Positions 56,095 through 64,000 of a DNA stretch of 64,000 bases are shown piece by piece. A model generated the notes under the pieces. The model saw only the letters and a program-made list of their open reading frames with translations, did no database searches and had not been told where the DNA came from. Location: the NCBI RefSeq assembly GCF_001425755.1, contig NZ_LMDH01000001.1, forward strand, positions 136 to 64,135. Direction: 5' to 3'. Made by a program: the position numbers and the translations under genes. The DNA comes from Aeromicrobium sp. Root344. GTDB taxonomy: Bacteria > Actinomycetota > Actinomycetes > Propionibacteriales > Nocardioidaceae. The first letter of the stretch is position 1, and each line of letters begins with the position of its first letter.

Positions 56095-56255
56095 CACACC
56101 AGACTCCGGTAGCGGCCGTGCAGGTCGACCTCCTCTCGATGGCTGCGCGGAGGCGGGCGGAGCCCGTAGCCGTCGCCGCGAAGCGTACGGACGAGCACGA
56201 CCGCCAGCGCGGCGAACGCGAGGGCGAGGAGGACCAGGACGAGGATGTGGTTCAT
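56094..56255 (-). CDS. 53-residue single-helix membrane protein coupled to YczE-like
   Basis: From ATG 56255: NHILVLVLLALAFAALAVVL forms one membrane helix, then a basic tail (VRTLRGDGYGLRPPPRSHRE) and DLHGRYRSLV. The stop shares a base with the YczE-like start (TGATG), which argues for real translation. No family is recognised. It may be a small subunit of the membrane protein that follows. It starts just below the MocR divergon operator. Confidence 0.6.
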   Translation of the reverse strand: MNHILVLVLLALAFAALAVVLVRTLRGDGYGLRPPPRSHREEVDLHGRYRSLV

Positions 56256-56270
56256 GTATCCAGTCTCGGG

Positions 56271-56300
56271 CCAATTGGTCTGGTAATACATAGCCAATTG
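56271..56300. promoter_or_regulatory. Direct-repeat operator in the MocR divergon
   Basis: CCAATTG occurs at 56271-56277 and again at 56294-56300, 23 bases apart in direct orientation, about two helical turns. MocR regulators typically bind direct repeats in such divergent regions. AT-rich TATGTATTACC between them is a plausible -10 for the minus-strand operon. Confidence 0.55.
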
Positions 56301-56315
56301 TGAAACAGTGGCCTT

Positions 56316-57767
56316 GTGCCGATCGCTCTCTCCGCCTCCCGTCTCGCTGCACTGCTCGGCGGGAGCGAGGCGACTGGACCTGCCTACAAGGACATCGCGG
56401 AGAGGATCCGGCTGCTCGTCGTGGACGGCCGCGTGCCCGACGGGAGCCGGCTGCCGTCGGAGCGCGCTCTCGCCGACGCCCTCGGGGTCAGCCGGACGAC
56501 GACCACGCGCGTCTACGCCGAGCTCCGAGACACCGGGCTGCTGCACTCACGCCAGGGCTCGGGCAGCATCGTGCGCCTGCCCCTCTCCCCCTCGCACGCG
56601 AGCAGCCTGATCGTCGCGCCGGACGACGCCCACACGATCGCCATGACGTTCTCGGCACCCTTGGCGCCACCCGGGATCGCACGGGCCTTCGAGGCTGCCG
56701 CCGCCAAGCTGCCCGGCCTCCTCGCCACGAGCGGCTACCTCCCGGACGGGCTGCCGGCGCTGAGGGAGATCATCGCGCAGCGCTACACCGACCGCGGGCT
56801 GCCGACCGATCCCGGGCAGATCGTCGTCACCAGCGGGGCACAAGGCGCCATCTCCCTGCTGGGGCGCGCCATGCTCCGGCCCGGCCAGCGCATGATCGTC
56901 GAGGGCACGAGCTGGCCGCACGCCCCCGAGTCGTTCAGCTCGCTGGGCGCCCGGCTCACGTCGATGCCGGTCGGAGACACGCCGTGGGACACCGCGGCGC
57001 TCGGCGAGGCGGTGCGGAGCGCACCTCACGCGGCGGCCTACATCATCCCGGACTTCCACAACCCGACCGGCGCCGTGATGAGCGACGACGAACGTGGAGC
57101 CTGGGCCCGCGAGCTTCGCCGCCACGACGTGGTGCCGATCGTCGACGAGTCACTCCGCGAGGTCAACCTCGACGGGATCGAGCTGCCGCCTTCGTTCGCC
57201 TCGTACGACCCGCGCGCCATCCTCGTGGACTCCACGTCGAAGTCCTACTGGGGCGGGTTGCGCATCGGGTGGGCCCGCGTCCCGCGTGAGCTGGTCATGC
57301 CGCTGATCCAGGCCCGGATGAACCAGGACCTCGGCACACCCGGCTTCGAGCAGCTGGTCGTCGCCGAGCTGCTGACGGACGGCGGCCAGACCGCCGCGGC
57401 CGGACGCGCGCGGCTGCGCACCGGGCGCGACCACCTGCTGGGTGAGCTCGCGGCGGCGCTGCCCGACATCGTGGCACCGTGCCCCGGTGGCGGCTCGAGC
57501 CTGTGGCTGACGCTGCCTGAGCGGATGTCGTCCCGCCTGACGGCCGCGGCCGAGCGCCAAGGACTCATCCTGACGCCTGGTCCGCGCTTCTTCACGAGCC
57601 CGGTGCCGGTCAGCGAACGCCACCTGCGCCTGCCCTTCATGCCCGCCGTCGACGTCCTGACCGAAGCCGTGGTCCGGCTGCGCAGGGCGTACGACGAGGT
57701 CGTCGGCAACCGTGAGGCGAGCGGGCCGGCAGCGGACACCGCCGACACGCTCGAGCTCATCGCCTGA
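56316..57767 (+). CDS. MocR-type regulator (GntR HTH fused to aminotransferase fold), YczR-like
   Basis: 483 aa from GTG. The winged helix (20-90) has LPSERALADALGVSRTTTTR and GLLHSRQGSGSIV. A class I aminotransferase domain (120-470) follows with TSGAQGAISLLGRAM, IIPDFHNPTGAVMS and the PLP Lys309 in DSTSKSYWGGLRIGW. Such proteins bind PLP and regulate transcription rather than transaminate. Divergence from a YczE-like gene is the standard partner arrangement, and direct repeats lie between them. The ligand beyond PLP is unknown. Its stop abuts that of the convergent phytase-like gene. Confidence 0.92.
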   Translation: MPIALSASRLAALLGGSEATGPAYKDIAERIRLLVVDGRVPDGSRLPSERALADALGVSRTTTTRVYAELRDTGLLHSRQGSGSIVRLPLSPSHASSLIVAPDDAHTIAMTFSAPLAPPGIARAFEAAAAKLPGLLATSGYLPDGLPALREIIAQRYTDRGLPTDPGQIVVTSGAQGAISLLGRAMLRPGQRMIVEGTSWPHAPESFSSLGARLTSMPVGDTPWDTAALGEAVRSAPHAAAYIIPDFHNPTGAVMSDDERGAWARELRRHDVVPIVDESLREVNLDGIELPPSFASYDPRAILVDSTSKSYWGGLRIGWARVPRELVMPLIQARMNQDLGTPGFEQLVVAELLTDGGQTAAAGRARLRTGRDHLLGELAAALPDIVAPCPGGGSSLWLTLPERMSSRLTAAAERQGLILTPGPRFFTSPVPVSERHLRLPFMPAVDVLTEAVVRLRRAYDEVVGNREASGPAADTADTLELIA

Positions 57768-59003
57768 TCAGCGGTGGCCGGGATCGATGACGATCATCTC
57801 GGTGTCATCGGGCGTGCCCGGGAAGCGAGCCGAGTTGCCCGGGTAGTTGTTGTCGTTGGCGATCAGGAGCCGGCCGTGTGACAGCGGCACGAGGGTCTCG
57901 ACCGACTGGAAACCGAACGAGAACGCCGTACCAGTCCCCCAGCCACCGCCATCGCTGATCCCGGCCGGATCGGAGATCTTCAGGAGGTCCACGACGAGCG
58001 ACTTGGCAAGCGGACGCCCGGTGTCGTGGCGGTCGAGGCGTACCTCGTAGACCCGCTTCGTCACCGCGCTGGGACCGTCGAAGTTGTCCCGCTCCAGGAC
58101 GAGCAGCACTCCCGGCCGGATCATCTGCGCGTCCGCGGCGGAGTTGGCGTCGACGTCGACGTGATAGGTCCACGTCCTGCCGGTGTACCGGTTCGTACGT
58201 GTGTCGAACTCGGAGATGACACGACGACGCTTGTCGGGGTCGTTGACGAGAGCGCTCTCCACGATCGGGTAGAGGTCACGCCCGTCGGTGGACTCGGCCA
58301 TCGCCTCGAAGCCGCCGCTGCGCGGGACGTTGGGCTGCTCGTCGCCGAGGCGCGGGTTCTGCGGCGACATGCCGAGCGGGAACGCCACCGGAGCGGACAG
58401 CAGACGACCCCTCGAGTCCACATGCAGCAGGAACGGGCCGAACTCGTCGCCGATCCAGAATGAGCCGTTGCGGCCGCGCTGCACCGACTCGATGTCGAAG
58501 TCGTCGCCGGTCAGCTGCCGGGCGCCGGTCTCGTTGACGATCGGGAAGTCCACCTTGTGGCGCGGGTCGGACAGCGTGATGTGGCGCAGCACCTCGGTCG
58601 TGCCGGTGCCCCCGGCGGCGGTCTTCCAGTGCGGCTTGACCAGGTAGAGGCGGAGCAGGAAGTCCGCCGAGTTGCCCTTGGCGCCGAAGCCGTTGTCCGG
58701 CTGGGCCCAGAACGTGCCGTCGCCGTTGGCGAGTGCGGCCGAGAACCCGGGGATCACCTGACCGGCGAAGGGTCCCTGCCGTCCATTGGCCGGCGTCGCC
58801 AGCGCACCGGACGGCGGGCCCGGCTCCAGGTCGTCGGCGGAGAGGAGCGACCGGGCGAGGAGCCGGGGACTGCTCGCCGTGTCCGAACCCTGGTCATGGT
58901 GCCGGACAGAGGCAGCAGCCGGCGAGATCGCTGCCGCCGCGAGGAGGACCGCTGCACCTCCCGTCAGGACGCGACGAGTGGTGACGTGCAGACGACGATT
59001 CAT
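57768..59003 (-). CDS. Exported esterase-like phytase-family protein
   Basis: 411 aa. The N-terminus MNRRLHVTTRRVLTGGAAVL with a following AISPAAAS site is a signal peptide, with a twin-Arg (TTRRVLTG) that suggests Tat export. The mature region matches the phytase-like beta-propeller family: FWAQPDNGFGAKGNSADFLL, FDIESVQRGRNGSFWIGDEF, GGFEAMAESTDGRDLYPIVE and GRLLIANDNNYPGNSARFPG. The substrate (phosphoester or other) is not determined. AGGAG lies six bases before ATG 59003. Confidence 0.88.
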   Translation of the reverse strand: MNRRLHVTTRRVLTGGAAVLLAAAAISPAAASVRHHDQGSDTASSPRLLARSLLSADDLEPGPPSGALATPANGRQGPFAGQVIPGFSAALANGDGTFWAQPDNGFGAKGNSADFLLRLYLVKPHWKTAAGGTGTTEVLRHITLSDPRHKVDFPIVNETGARQLTGDDFDIESVQRGRNGSFWIGDEFGPFLLHVDSRGRLLSAPVAFPLGMSPQNPRLGDEQPNVPRSGGFEAMAESTDGRDLYPIVESALVNDPDKRRRVISEFDTRTNRYTGRTWTYHVDVDANSAADAQMIRPGVLLVLERDNFDGPSAVTKRVYEVRLDRHDTGRPLAKSLVVDLLKISDPAGISDGGGWGTGTAFSFGFQSVETLVPLSHGRLLIANDNNYPGNSARFPGTPDDTEMIVIDPGHR

Positions 59004-59131
59004 GTCAGGCTCCTGGCTCGAAGTGACCCGGTGGTGGGCACCACACGATGCAAGGCGAGGCAGGTGACGCGAGGTGGGCGCGGAGGCGAACGCTCGGCGA
59101 TGCCCCGCTGAACGGCGCCGCGGTACGCCGA

Positions 59132-59163
59132 AGGGGCGCCACCGCCGAAGCGGTGACGCCCCT
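59132..59163 (-). terminator. Terminator after ilvC
   Basis: AGGGGCG-C-CACCGC (59132-59145), a CGAA tetraloop, and GCGGTG-A-CGCCCCT (59150-59163) form a 14-bp stem with a single mismatch, 16 bases past the ilvC stop. It ends the ilvBNC operon. Confidence 0.85.
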
Positions 59164-59179
59164 CTCGGGTCGTTGCTGA

Positions 59180-60754
<1,575 letters not shown>

Positions 60755-60758
<4 letters not shown>

Positions 60759-60892
60759 GCGGAGGTCATCCTTTCGGCTGCCGTGAGCTTCGCGTGCCGT
60801 ATGCCCTTGGCCGGCCGAGCTTGCGTTGGGTGCTCAGCCAGCGCCACCTGCTCCACGAGTCGGGGAGTGACGTCACCAGTGTGGGAGGTCAT
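60755..60892 (-). CDS. Putative 45-residue protein bridging ilvB and ilvN
   Basis: ATG 60892 is two bases past the ilvB stop, and the TGA overlaps the ilvN ATG by 4 bp. The N-terminus MTSHTGDVTP copies that of IlvN (MTSHTL) and its last codons again read ATGACCTCC, so the 5' end of ilvN appears partly duplicated. The rest (RLVEQVALAEHPTQARPAKG) is unlike any domain I know. It may be a relic of a tandem duplication whose frame is kept for translational coupling, or a real microprotein. Confidence 0.5.
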
Positions 60893-60894
60893 GA

Positions 60895-62661
60895 TCAGAG
60901 GTCCTCGTCATCCCACTCGGGGGCCAGGTCGCGGGCGATCTGGATGGCGTCGTTGCTGGTGCCGGCGTGGACCATCGGCCACACCATCGCGTCGCGTTCC
61001 ACGACGAAGTCGATCACGACGGGACGGTCCGTGATGGCCATGGCCTTCTCGATCGTCGCGTCGAGATCCTCCTCGCTCTCGCAGCGCAGGCCGACACAGC
61101 CGTACGCCTCGGCGAGCTTGAGGAAGTCGGGGATGCGACGCGCGCCGATCGACTCCGGACCCGTGTTGAGGTCGGTGTTGGAGTAGCGGCCCTCGTAGAG
61201 CAAGGTCTGCCACTGGCGCACCATGCCGAGCGAGGAGTTGTTGATGACCGCGACCTTGATCGGGATGTTCTCGATCGCACAGGTGGCGAGCTCCTGGTTG
61301 GTCATCTGGAAGCAGCCGTCACCGTCGATCGCCCAGACCACCGAGCCCGGCAGCCCGACCTGCGCGCCCATCGCGGCCGGAACTGCATAGCCCATCGTGC
61401 CGGCGCCGCCGGAGTTGAGCCACTGGCGGGGGCGTTCGAAGTCGACGTAGTGCGCGGCCCACATCTGGTGCTGGCCGACGCCTGCGGTGTAGGTCGCCTC
61501 AGGACCCGCGATCGCGTTGATGCGCTCGATCACGGTCTGCGGCGCGAGCCCCGACTCCGGCTTGTCGTAGCCGACCGGGTACCTCGCCTTGATGCCGAGC
61601 ATCTGGGCCTTCCACGCGGCGTAGTCGCCCTCGATCCCGTCCTCGGACGCCTGCTTCTGCAGGGTCGAGATGAGGTCGGCGATGACCTCGCGGCAGTCGC
61701 CCACGATCGGGACGTCGGCCGTGCGGTTCTTGGAGATCTCCGCCGGGTCGATGTCGGCGTGGATGATCTTGGCGAGTGGCGCGAACGAGGCCAGCTGGCC
61801 CGTCACACGGTCGTCGAACCGGGCACCCAGCGAGATGAGCAGGTCGCTCTTCTGCAGGGCGGCGACCGCCGCGACGGTGCCGTGCATGCCCGGCATGCCG
61901 AGGTGCAGCTCGTGCGAGTCCGGGAAGGCGCCCCGCGCCATCAGCGTCGTGACGACCGGGATCTGGGTCATCTCGGCCAGGACCTTGAGCTCGGCCGACG
62001 CGTCGGCCTTGATGACGCCGCCGCCGACGTAGAGGACCGGACGCTCGGCCGCCGCGATCAGGCGCGCGGCCTCGCGGACCTGCTTGCCGTGCGGACGCGT
62101 CGTGGGTCGGTAGCCCGGCAGCGCGAGCTCGCTCGGCCAGGTGAACGTCGTCATGGCCTGCAGCGCGTCCTTGGCGATGTCGACGAGCACCGGTCCGGGT
62201 CGTCCGGTGCCGGCGATGTGGAACGCCTCGGCGATGACCAGCGGGATCTCGGCGGGGTCGGTCACGAGGAAGCTGTGCTTGGTGATCGGCATCGTGATGC
62301 CGCGGATGTCAGCCTCCTGGAACGCGTCCGAGCCGATCGAGCCGCTCGGCACCTGGCCCGTGATCGCGACGATCGGGACCGAGTCCATGTGGGCATCGGC
62401 GATCGCCGTGACGAGGTTGGTCGCGCCGGGTCCGGACGTGGCCATGCAGACCCCGACCTTGCCGGTGACCATGGCGTAGCCCTGCGCCGCGTGCCCCGCA
62501 CCCTGTTCGTGCCGGACGAGGATGTGCCGGATCTTCTCGGAGTCGAAGAGAGGGTCGTACGCGGGCAGGATCGCGCCGCCCGGGATGCCGAAGATCGTGT
62601 CGACCCCGGCGTGCTCCAGCGCCCGCACGAGGCTCTGGGCCCCCGTGAGCTGCTCGGTCAT
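60895..62661 (-). CDS. ilvB: Acetolactate synthase large subunit
   Basis: 588 aa. A ThDP enzyme with [32 protein letters not shown] (catalytic Glu), [40 protein letters not shown] and the ThDP/Mg motif [18 protein letters not shown] with [15 protein letters not shown]. It makes acetolactate and acetohydroxybutyrate, the committed step for Val, Leu and Ile. AAGGA is eight bases before ATG 62661; a longer reading would start within the attenuator. It is preceded by a leader peptide and terminator. Confidence 0.98.
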   Translation of the reverse strand: MTEQLTGAQSLVRALEHAGVDTIFGIPGGAILPAYDPLFDSEKIRHILVRHEQGAGHAAQGYAMVTGKVGVCMATSGPGATNLVTAIADAHMDSVPIVAITGQVPSGSIGSDAFQEADIRGITMPITKHSFLVTDPAEIPLVIAEAFHIAGTGRPGPVLVDIAKDALQAMTTFTWPSELALPGYRPTTRPHGKQVREAARLIAAAERPVLYVGGGVIKADASAELKVLAEMTQIPVVTTLMARGAFPDSHELHLGMPGMHGTVAAVAALQKSDLLISLGARFDDRVTGQLASFAPLAKIIHADIDPAEISKNRTADVPIVGDCREVIADLISTLQKQASEDGIEGDYAAWKAQMLGIKARYPVGYDKPESGLAPQTVIERINAIAGPEATYTAGVGQHQMWAAHYVDFERPRQWLNSGGAGTMGYAVPAAMGAQVGLPGSVVWAIDGDGCFQMTNQELATCAIENIPIKVAVINNSSLGMVRQWQTLLYEGRYSNTDLNTGPESIGARRIPDFLKLAEAYGCVGLRCESEEDLDATIEKAMAITDRPVVIDFVVERDAMVWPMVHAGTSNDAIQIARDLAPEWDDEDL

Positions 62662-62719
62662 GATGTCGTCCTTCTGTTTCGGTCCATCGTATGTCGTTGA
62701 GTGACCCGGCTGTTCGCAT

Positions 62720-62753
62720 AAAAAAATCCCTCGGCCGTGAGGCATTCGAGGGA
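62720..62753 (-). terminator. Attenuator terminator before ilvB
   Basis: On the minus strand TCCCTCG (62753-62747) pairs with CGAGGGA (62733-62727) around a 13-nt loop, followed by seven T (62726-62720). It is a textbook intrinsic terminator about 60 bases before ilvB and downstream of the leader ORF. Confidence 0.9.
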
Positions 62754-62780
62754 GACGCGGGGCCGGATCAGGCCATCGCG

Positions 62781-62813
62781 TCAGCGGTGTACTACGAGAA
62801 TCTCTGCATGCAC
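62781..62813 (-). CDS. ilvB leader peptide
   Basis: Ten codons from GTG 62813: [10 protein letters not shown], then TGA. Ile, Leu, Val, Val in a row make it responsive to all three branched-chain amino acids. The GTG comes six bases after the -10, so the message is leaderless. An overlapping ATG ORF (MQRFS, 62809-62792) lacks the regulatory codons and was not chosen. Comparable leaders are known for ilvB operons of Corynebacterium and Streptomyces. Confidence 0.8.
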   Translation of the reverse strand: MHAEILVVHR

Positions 62814-62819
62814 GCGTTC

Positions 62820-62848
62820 AGTCTCGTCGCCCACGCGGCGGTGGTCAA
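62820..62848 (-). promoter_or_regulatory. ilvB promoter
   Basis: TTGACC (62848-62843), 17 bases, GAGACT (62825-62820) on the minus strand. The GTG of the leader peptide follows after six bases, so transcription probably starts at or beside it. Confidence 0.65.
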
Positions 62849-63006
62849 GTGGTGAGACAGGACGTACCAGCATGTGGACCGACGGTGATGTCAACAGTTG
62901 GTGACGAAATCTGAATCGGCAGACGCGAGGGCGTCAGGCTGGCACGATGTTGGCCCTGACGATCCGCGCCATCGATGCGGACAGCTCTCCCAAAGGACAT
63001 CACCCT

Positions 63007-63312
63007 ATGAAGAAGTCACTCACCGCCGTAGCCATCGTTGCGGCGCTGTCACTCAGCGCCTGCGGCGGCGGAGGCGATCGCCCGAGCAAGGATGAGCTGT
63101 CGAAGGAGCTTGCCAAGAAGGACAACGTCTTCAGCACGAAGTTCACCAAGAAGCAGGCCGACTGCATCGCCGAGGCCATCGTCGACTCCAAGCTGTCGGA
63201 CAAGGCTGTCAAGGCCCTGAAGGAGCAGGACAACAAGTTCAAGCCGACCAAGGCGGACGAGAAGGCGCGCGACGCGATCGCGTCGGACGTCGAGAAGTGC
63301 GTCACCGGCTAG
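63007..63312 (+). CDS. Small exported lipoprotein of unknown function
   Basis: 101 aa. The signal peptide MKKSLTAVAIVAALSLSAC ends at a lipobox (LSAC), then GGGGDRPSKDELSKELAKKD. The mature part is helical, with FTKKQADCIAEAIVDSKLSD and a C-terminal DVEKCVTG; the two Cys could form a disulfide. It resembles the small helical exported proteins common in actinobacteria but has no assigned role. AAGGA precedes ATG 63007; a longer reading lacks a signal peptide. It is convergent with the SGNH gene. Confidence 0.8.
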   Translation: MKKSLTAVAIVAALSLSACGGGGDRPSKDELSKELAKKDNVFSTKFTKKQADCIAEAIVDSKLSDKAVKALKEQDNKFKPTKADEKARDAIASDVEKCVTG

Positions 63313-63323
63313 TCATCAGCCAG

Positions 63324-63362
63324 ACGTCGGCCCGGTGGAGCGCTGCTCTGCCGGGCCGACGT
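63324..63362. terminator. Bidirectional terminator, lipoprotein and SGNH hydrolase genes
   Basis: A 12-bp perfect stem, ACGTCGGCCCGG (63324-63335) with 63351-63362, and a 15-nt loop between convergent genes. Confidence 0.8.
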
Positions 63363-63409
63363 ACGTCCGGGGGCGGAGTCGGAGACGCAGCGAACGGCTG
63401 CGTGGCCGC

Positions 63410-64000
63410 TCAGCCCGGTGGGCTCGGCGCGACGAACGCCGCCAGCTTGTCGGCGATCAACGCGTAGCCGGTGTCCGAGGGGTGGAGCAGGTCGGGCGAC
63501 ATCAGTCCCACGCGCTGCGCACTTCCGTAGGAGCCGAACAGCAGAGCCAGGTCGAAGACGACGATCTTGGGGTCCGTCGACGCGATACGGGCGTACATCT
63601 GCTCGTACGTGCTCCAGGGGGCGGTACCCGAGGTGGGCCGCTCGTAGTAGGGCACCAGGACGATCGACGGGTCCGTGTCGACGCGGGCCCGGATCGTCGC
63701 GATGATCTCCCGGATCCTGACCTCGGTGTCCTTCGCCGGCGTGCCGAGCGCGTAGTCGTTGGACCCGATCGGCAGGACCACGATGTCGGGGTGCACCTCC
63801 TTGAGCGACGCCGCCCAGGCGTCCGTCGGTGCCACGTAGTTCACGGCGGTGAGGCCGCTGGCGCCGCCCTCCCAGAGCCGGATGCCACGGTCGCGGTCGC
63901 CGTTGTAGAGCATGACGCCCTCGATGATCGAGGGGTAGCCGCCGCCCCCACCGTGCAGCACGAGGCGGTGCGGGCCGGCGACCAGCCCGGAGACCCGTTC
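63410..64000 (-). CDS. SGNH/GDSL hydrolase, 5' end outside window
   Basis: 196 residues are visible; the frame is open to the right edge, so the start is missing. The segments IVVLPIGSNDYALGTPA (block III Asn) and LLHPSDTGYALIADKLAAFV (block V Asp/His) identify the C-terminal part of an SGNH esterase. The N-terminal portion, read as SGLVAGPHRLVLHGGGGG, suggests an accessory beta domain upstream. The nucleophile GDS block is not clearly seen and may lie before the edge. Substrate unknown; such enzymes are often exported acyl or acetyl esterases. Confidence 0.8.
   Translation of the reverse strand, partial: ERVSGLVAGPHRLVLHGGGGGYPSIIEGVMLYNGDRDRGIRLWEGGASGLTAVNYVAPTDAWAASLKEVHPDIVVLPIGSNDYALGTPAKDTEVRIREIIATIRARVDTDPSIVLVPYYERPTSGTAPWSTYEQMYARIASTDPKIVVFDLALLFGSYGSAQRVGLMSPDLLHPSDTGYALIADKLAAFVAPSPPG

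Noticed and set aside
62792..62809. Five-codon ATG ORF (MQRFS) as the ilvB leader
   Set aside because: It contains no branched-chain codons. The overlapping GTG frame has Ile-Leu-Val-Val and is six bases from the -10 box.

Overview
The window is high-GC actinobacterial chromosome. I place it in the Propionibacteriales/Nocardioidaceae (Aeromicrobium- or Nocardioides-like) by inference only. Supporting features are the smc-ftsY-amt-glnK-glnD-ffh gene order, a single-chain glycyl-tRNA synthetase with zinc cysteines, split GlcNAc PTS subunits, frequent GTG/TTG starts, 4-bp ATGA/TTGA overlaps and several apparently leaderless starts. I saw no rRNA, tRNA, CRISPR array, prophage or insertion sequence. 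Codon use looks uniform, so this reads as core chromosome rather than an island.

Layout. 1-3.7 kb: end of an ABC exporter and a gluconate permease/kinase pair. 3.7-15.1 kb: ffh, glnD, glnK, amt, ftsY, thioesterase, smc and a small coiled-coil protein, all on the minus strand. 15.2-19.3 kb: GlcNAc PTS EIIA and EIIB with nagA, divergent from a GntR regulator and PTS EIIC. 19.3-22.3 kb: two PH-domain membrane proteins and dusB. 22.4-26 kb: a DesK/DesR-type two-component system with its ABC exporter. 26-29.8 kb: lipoprotein, glyS, and an odd short PEP-synthase-like protein with a winged-helix partner. 29.9-38.5 kb: a second amino-sugar locus (ROK regulator, sugar ABC transporter, GH3 NagZ-like hydrolase, ROK kinase, nagB, and a convergent MsiK/UgpC-type ATPase). 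38.6-41.5 kb: znuA-znuC-znuB-zur. 41.5-44.1 kb: a Pcm-like methyltransferase, a GNAT and two tandem paralogous membrane-anchored proteins. 44.2-50.4 kb: cimA, aspA, ilvE and leuB. 50.5-59 kb: a short ORF, methyltransferase, amino-acid permease, GGDEF-EAL protein, a YczE/MocR-type divergon and a phytase-like exported esterase. 59-63 kb: ilvBNC. The right edge holds a lipoprotein and a truncated SGNH hydrolase.

How the genes fit together. There are two amino-sugar entry routes. The PTS would deliver GlcNAc-6-P. The ABC transporter, NagZ-like hydrolase and ROK kinase would deliver phosphorylated GlcNAc from disaccharides of chitin or peptidoglycan. NagA and NagB then feed fructose-6-P. A GntR-type palindrome in the nagA/gntR divergon shares a 12-nt core (one mismatch) with a palindrome just upstream of the MsiK-type ATPase. 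Branched-chain amino acid genes are spread over two clusters. cimA and ilvB each carry a leader peptide followed by a terminator: the cimA leader contains I-S-I-I-I and the ilvB leader I-L-V-V. This points to ribosome-mediated attenuation tuned to isoleucine and to all three branched-chain amino acids respectively.

Other notable points: an 88-bp multi-hairpin element present twice, each copy starting at the stop codon of an unrelated gene; a 45-codon ORF that bridges ilvB and ilvN; paired Zur boxes over a leaderless znuA promoter; and a GGDEF-EAL protein with both signatures altered.
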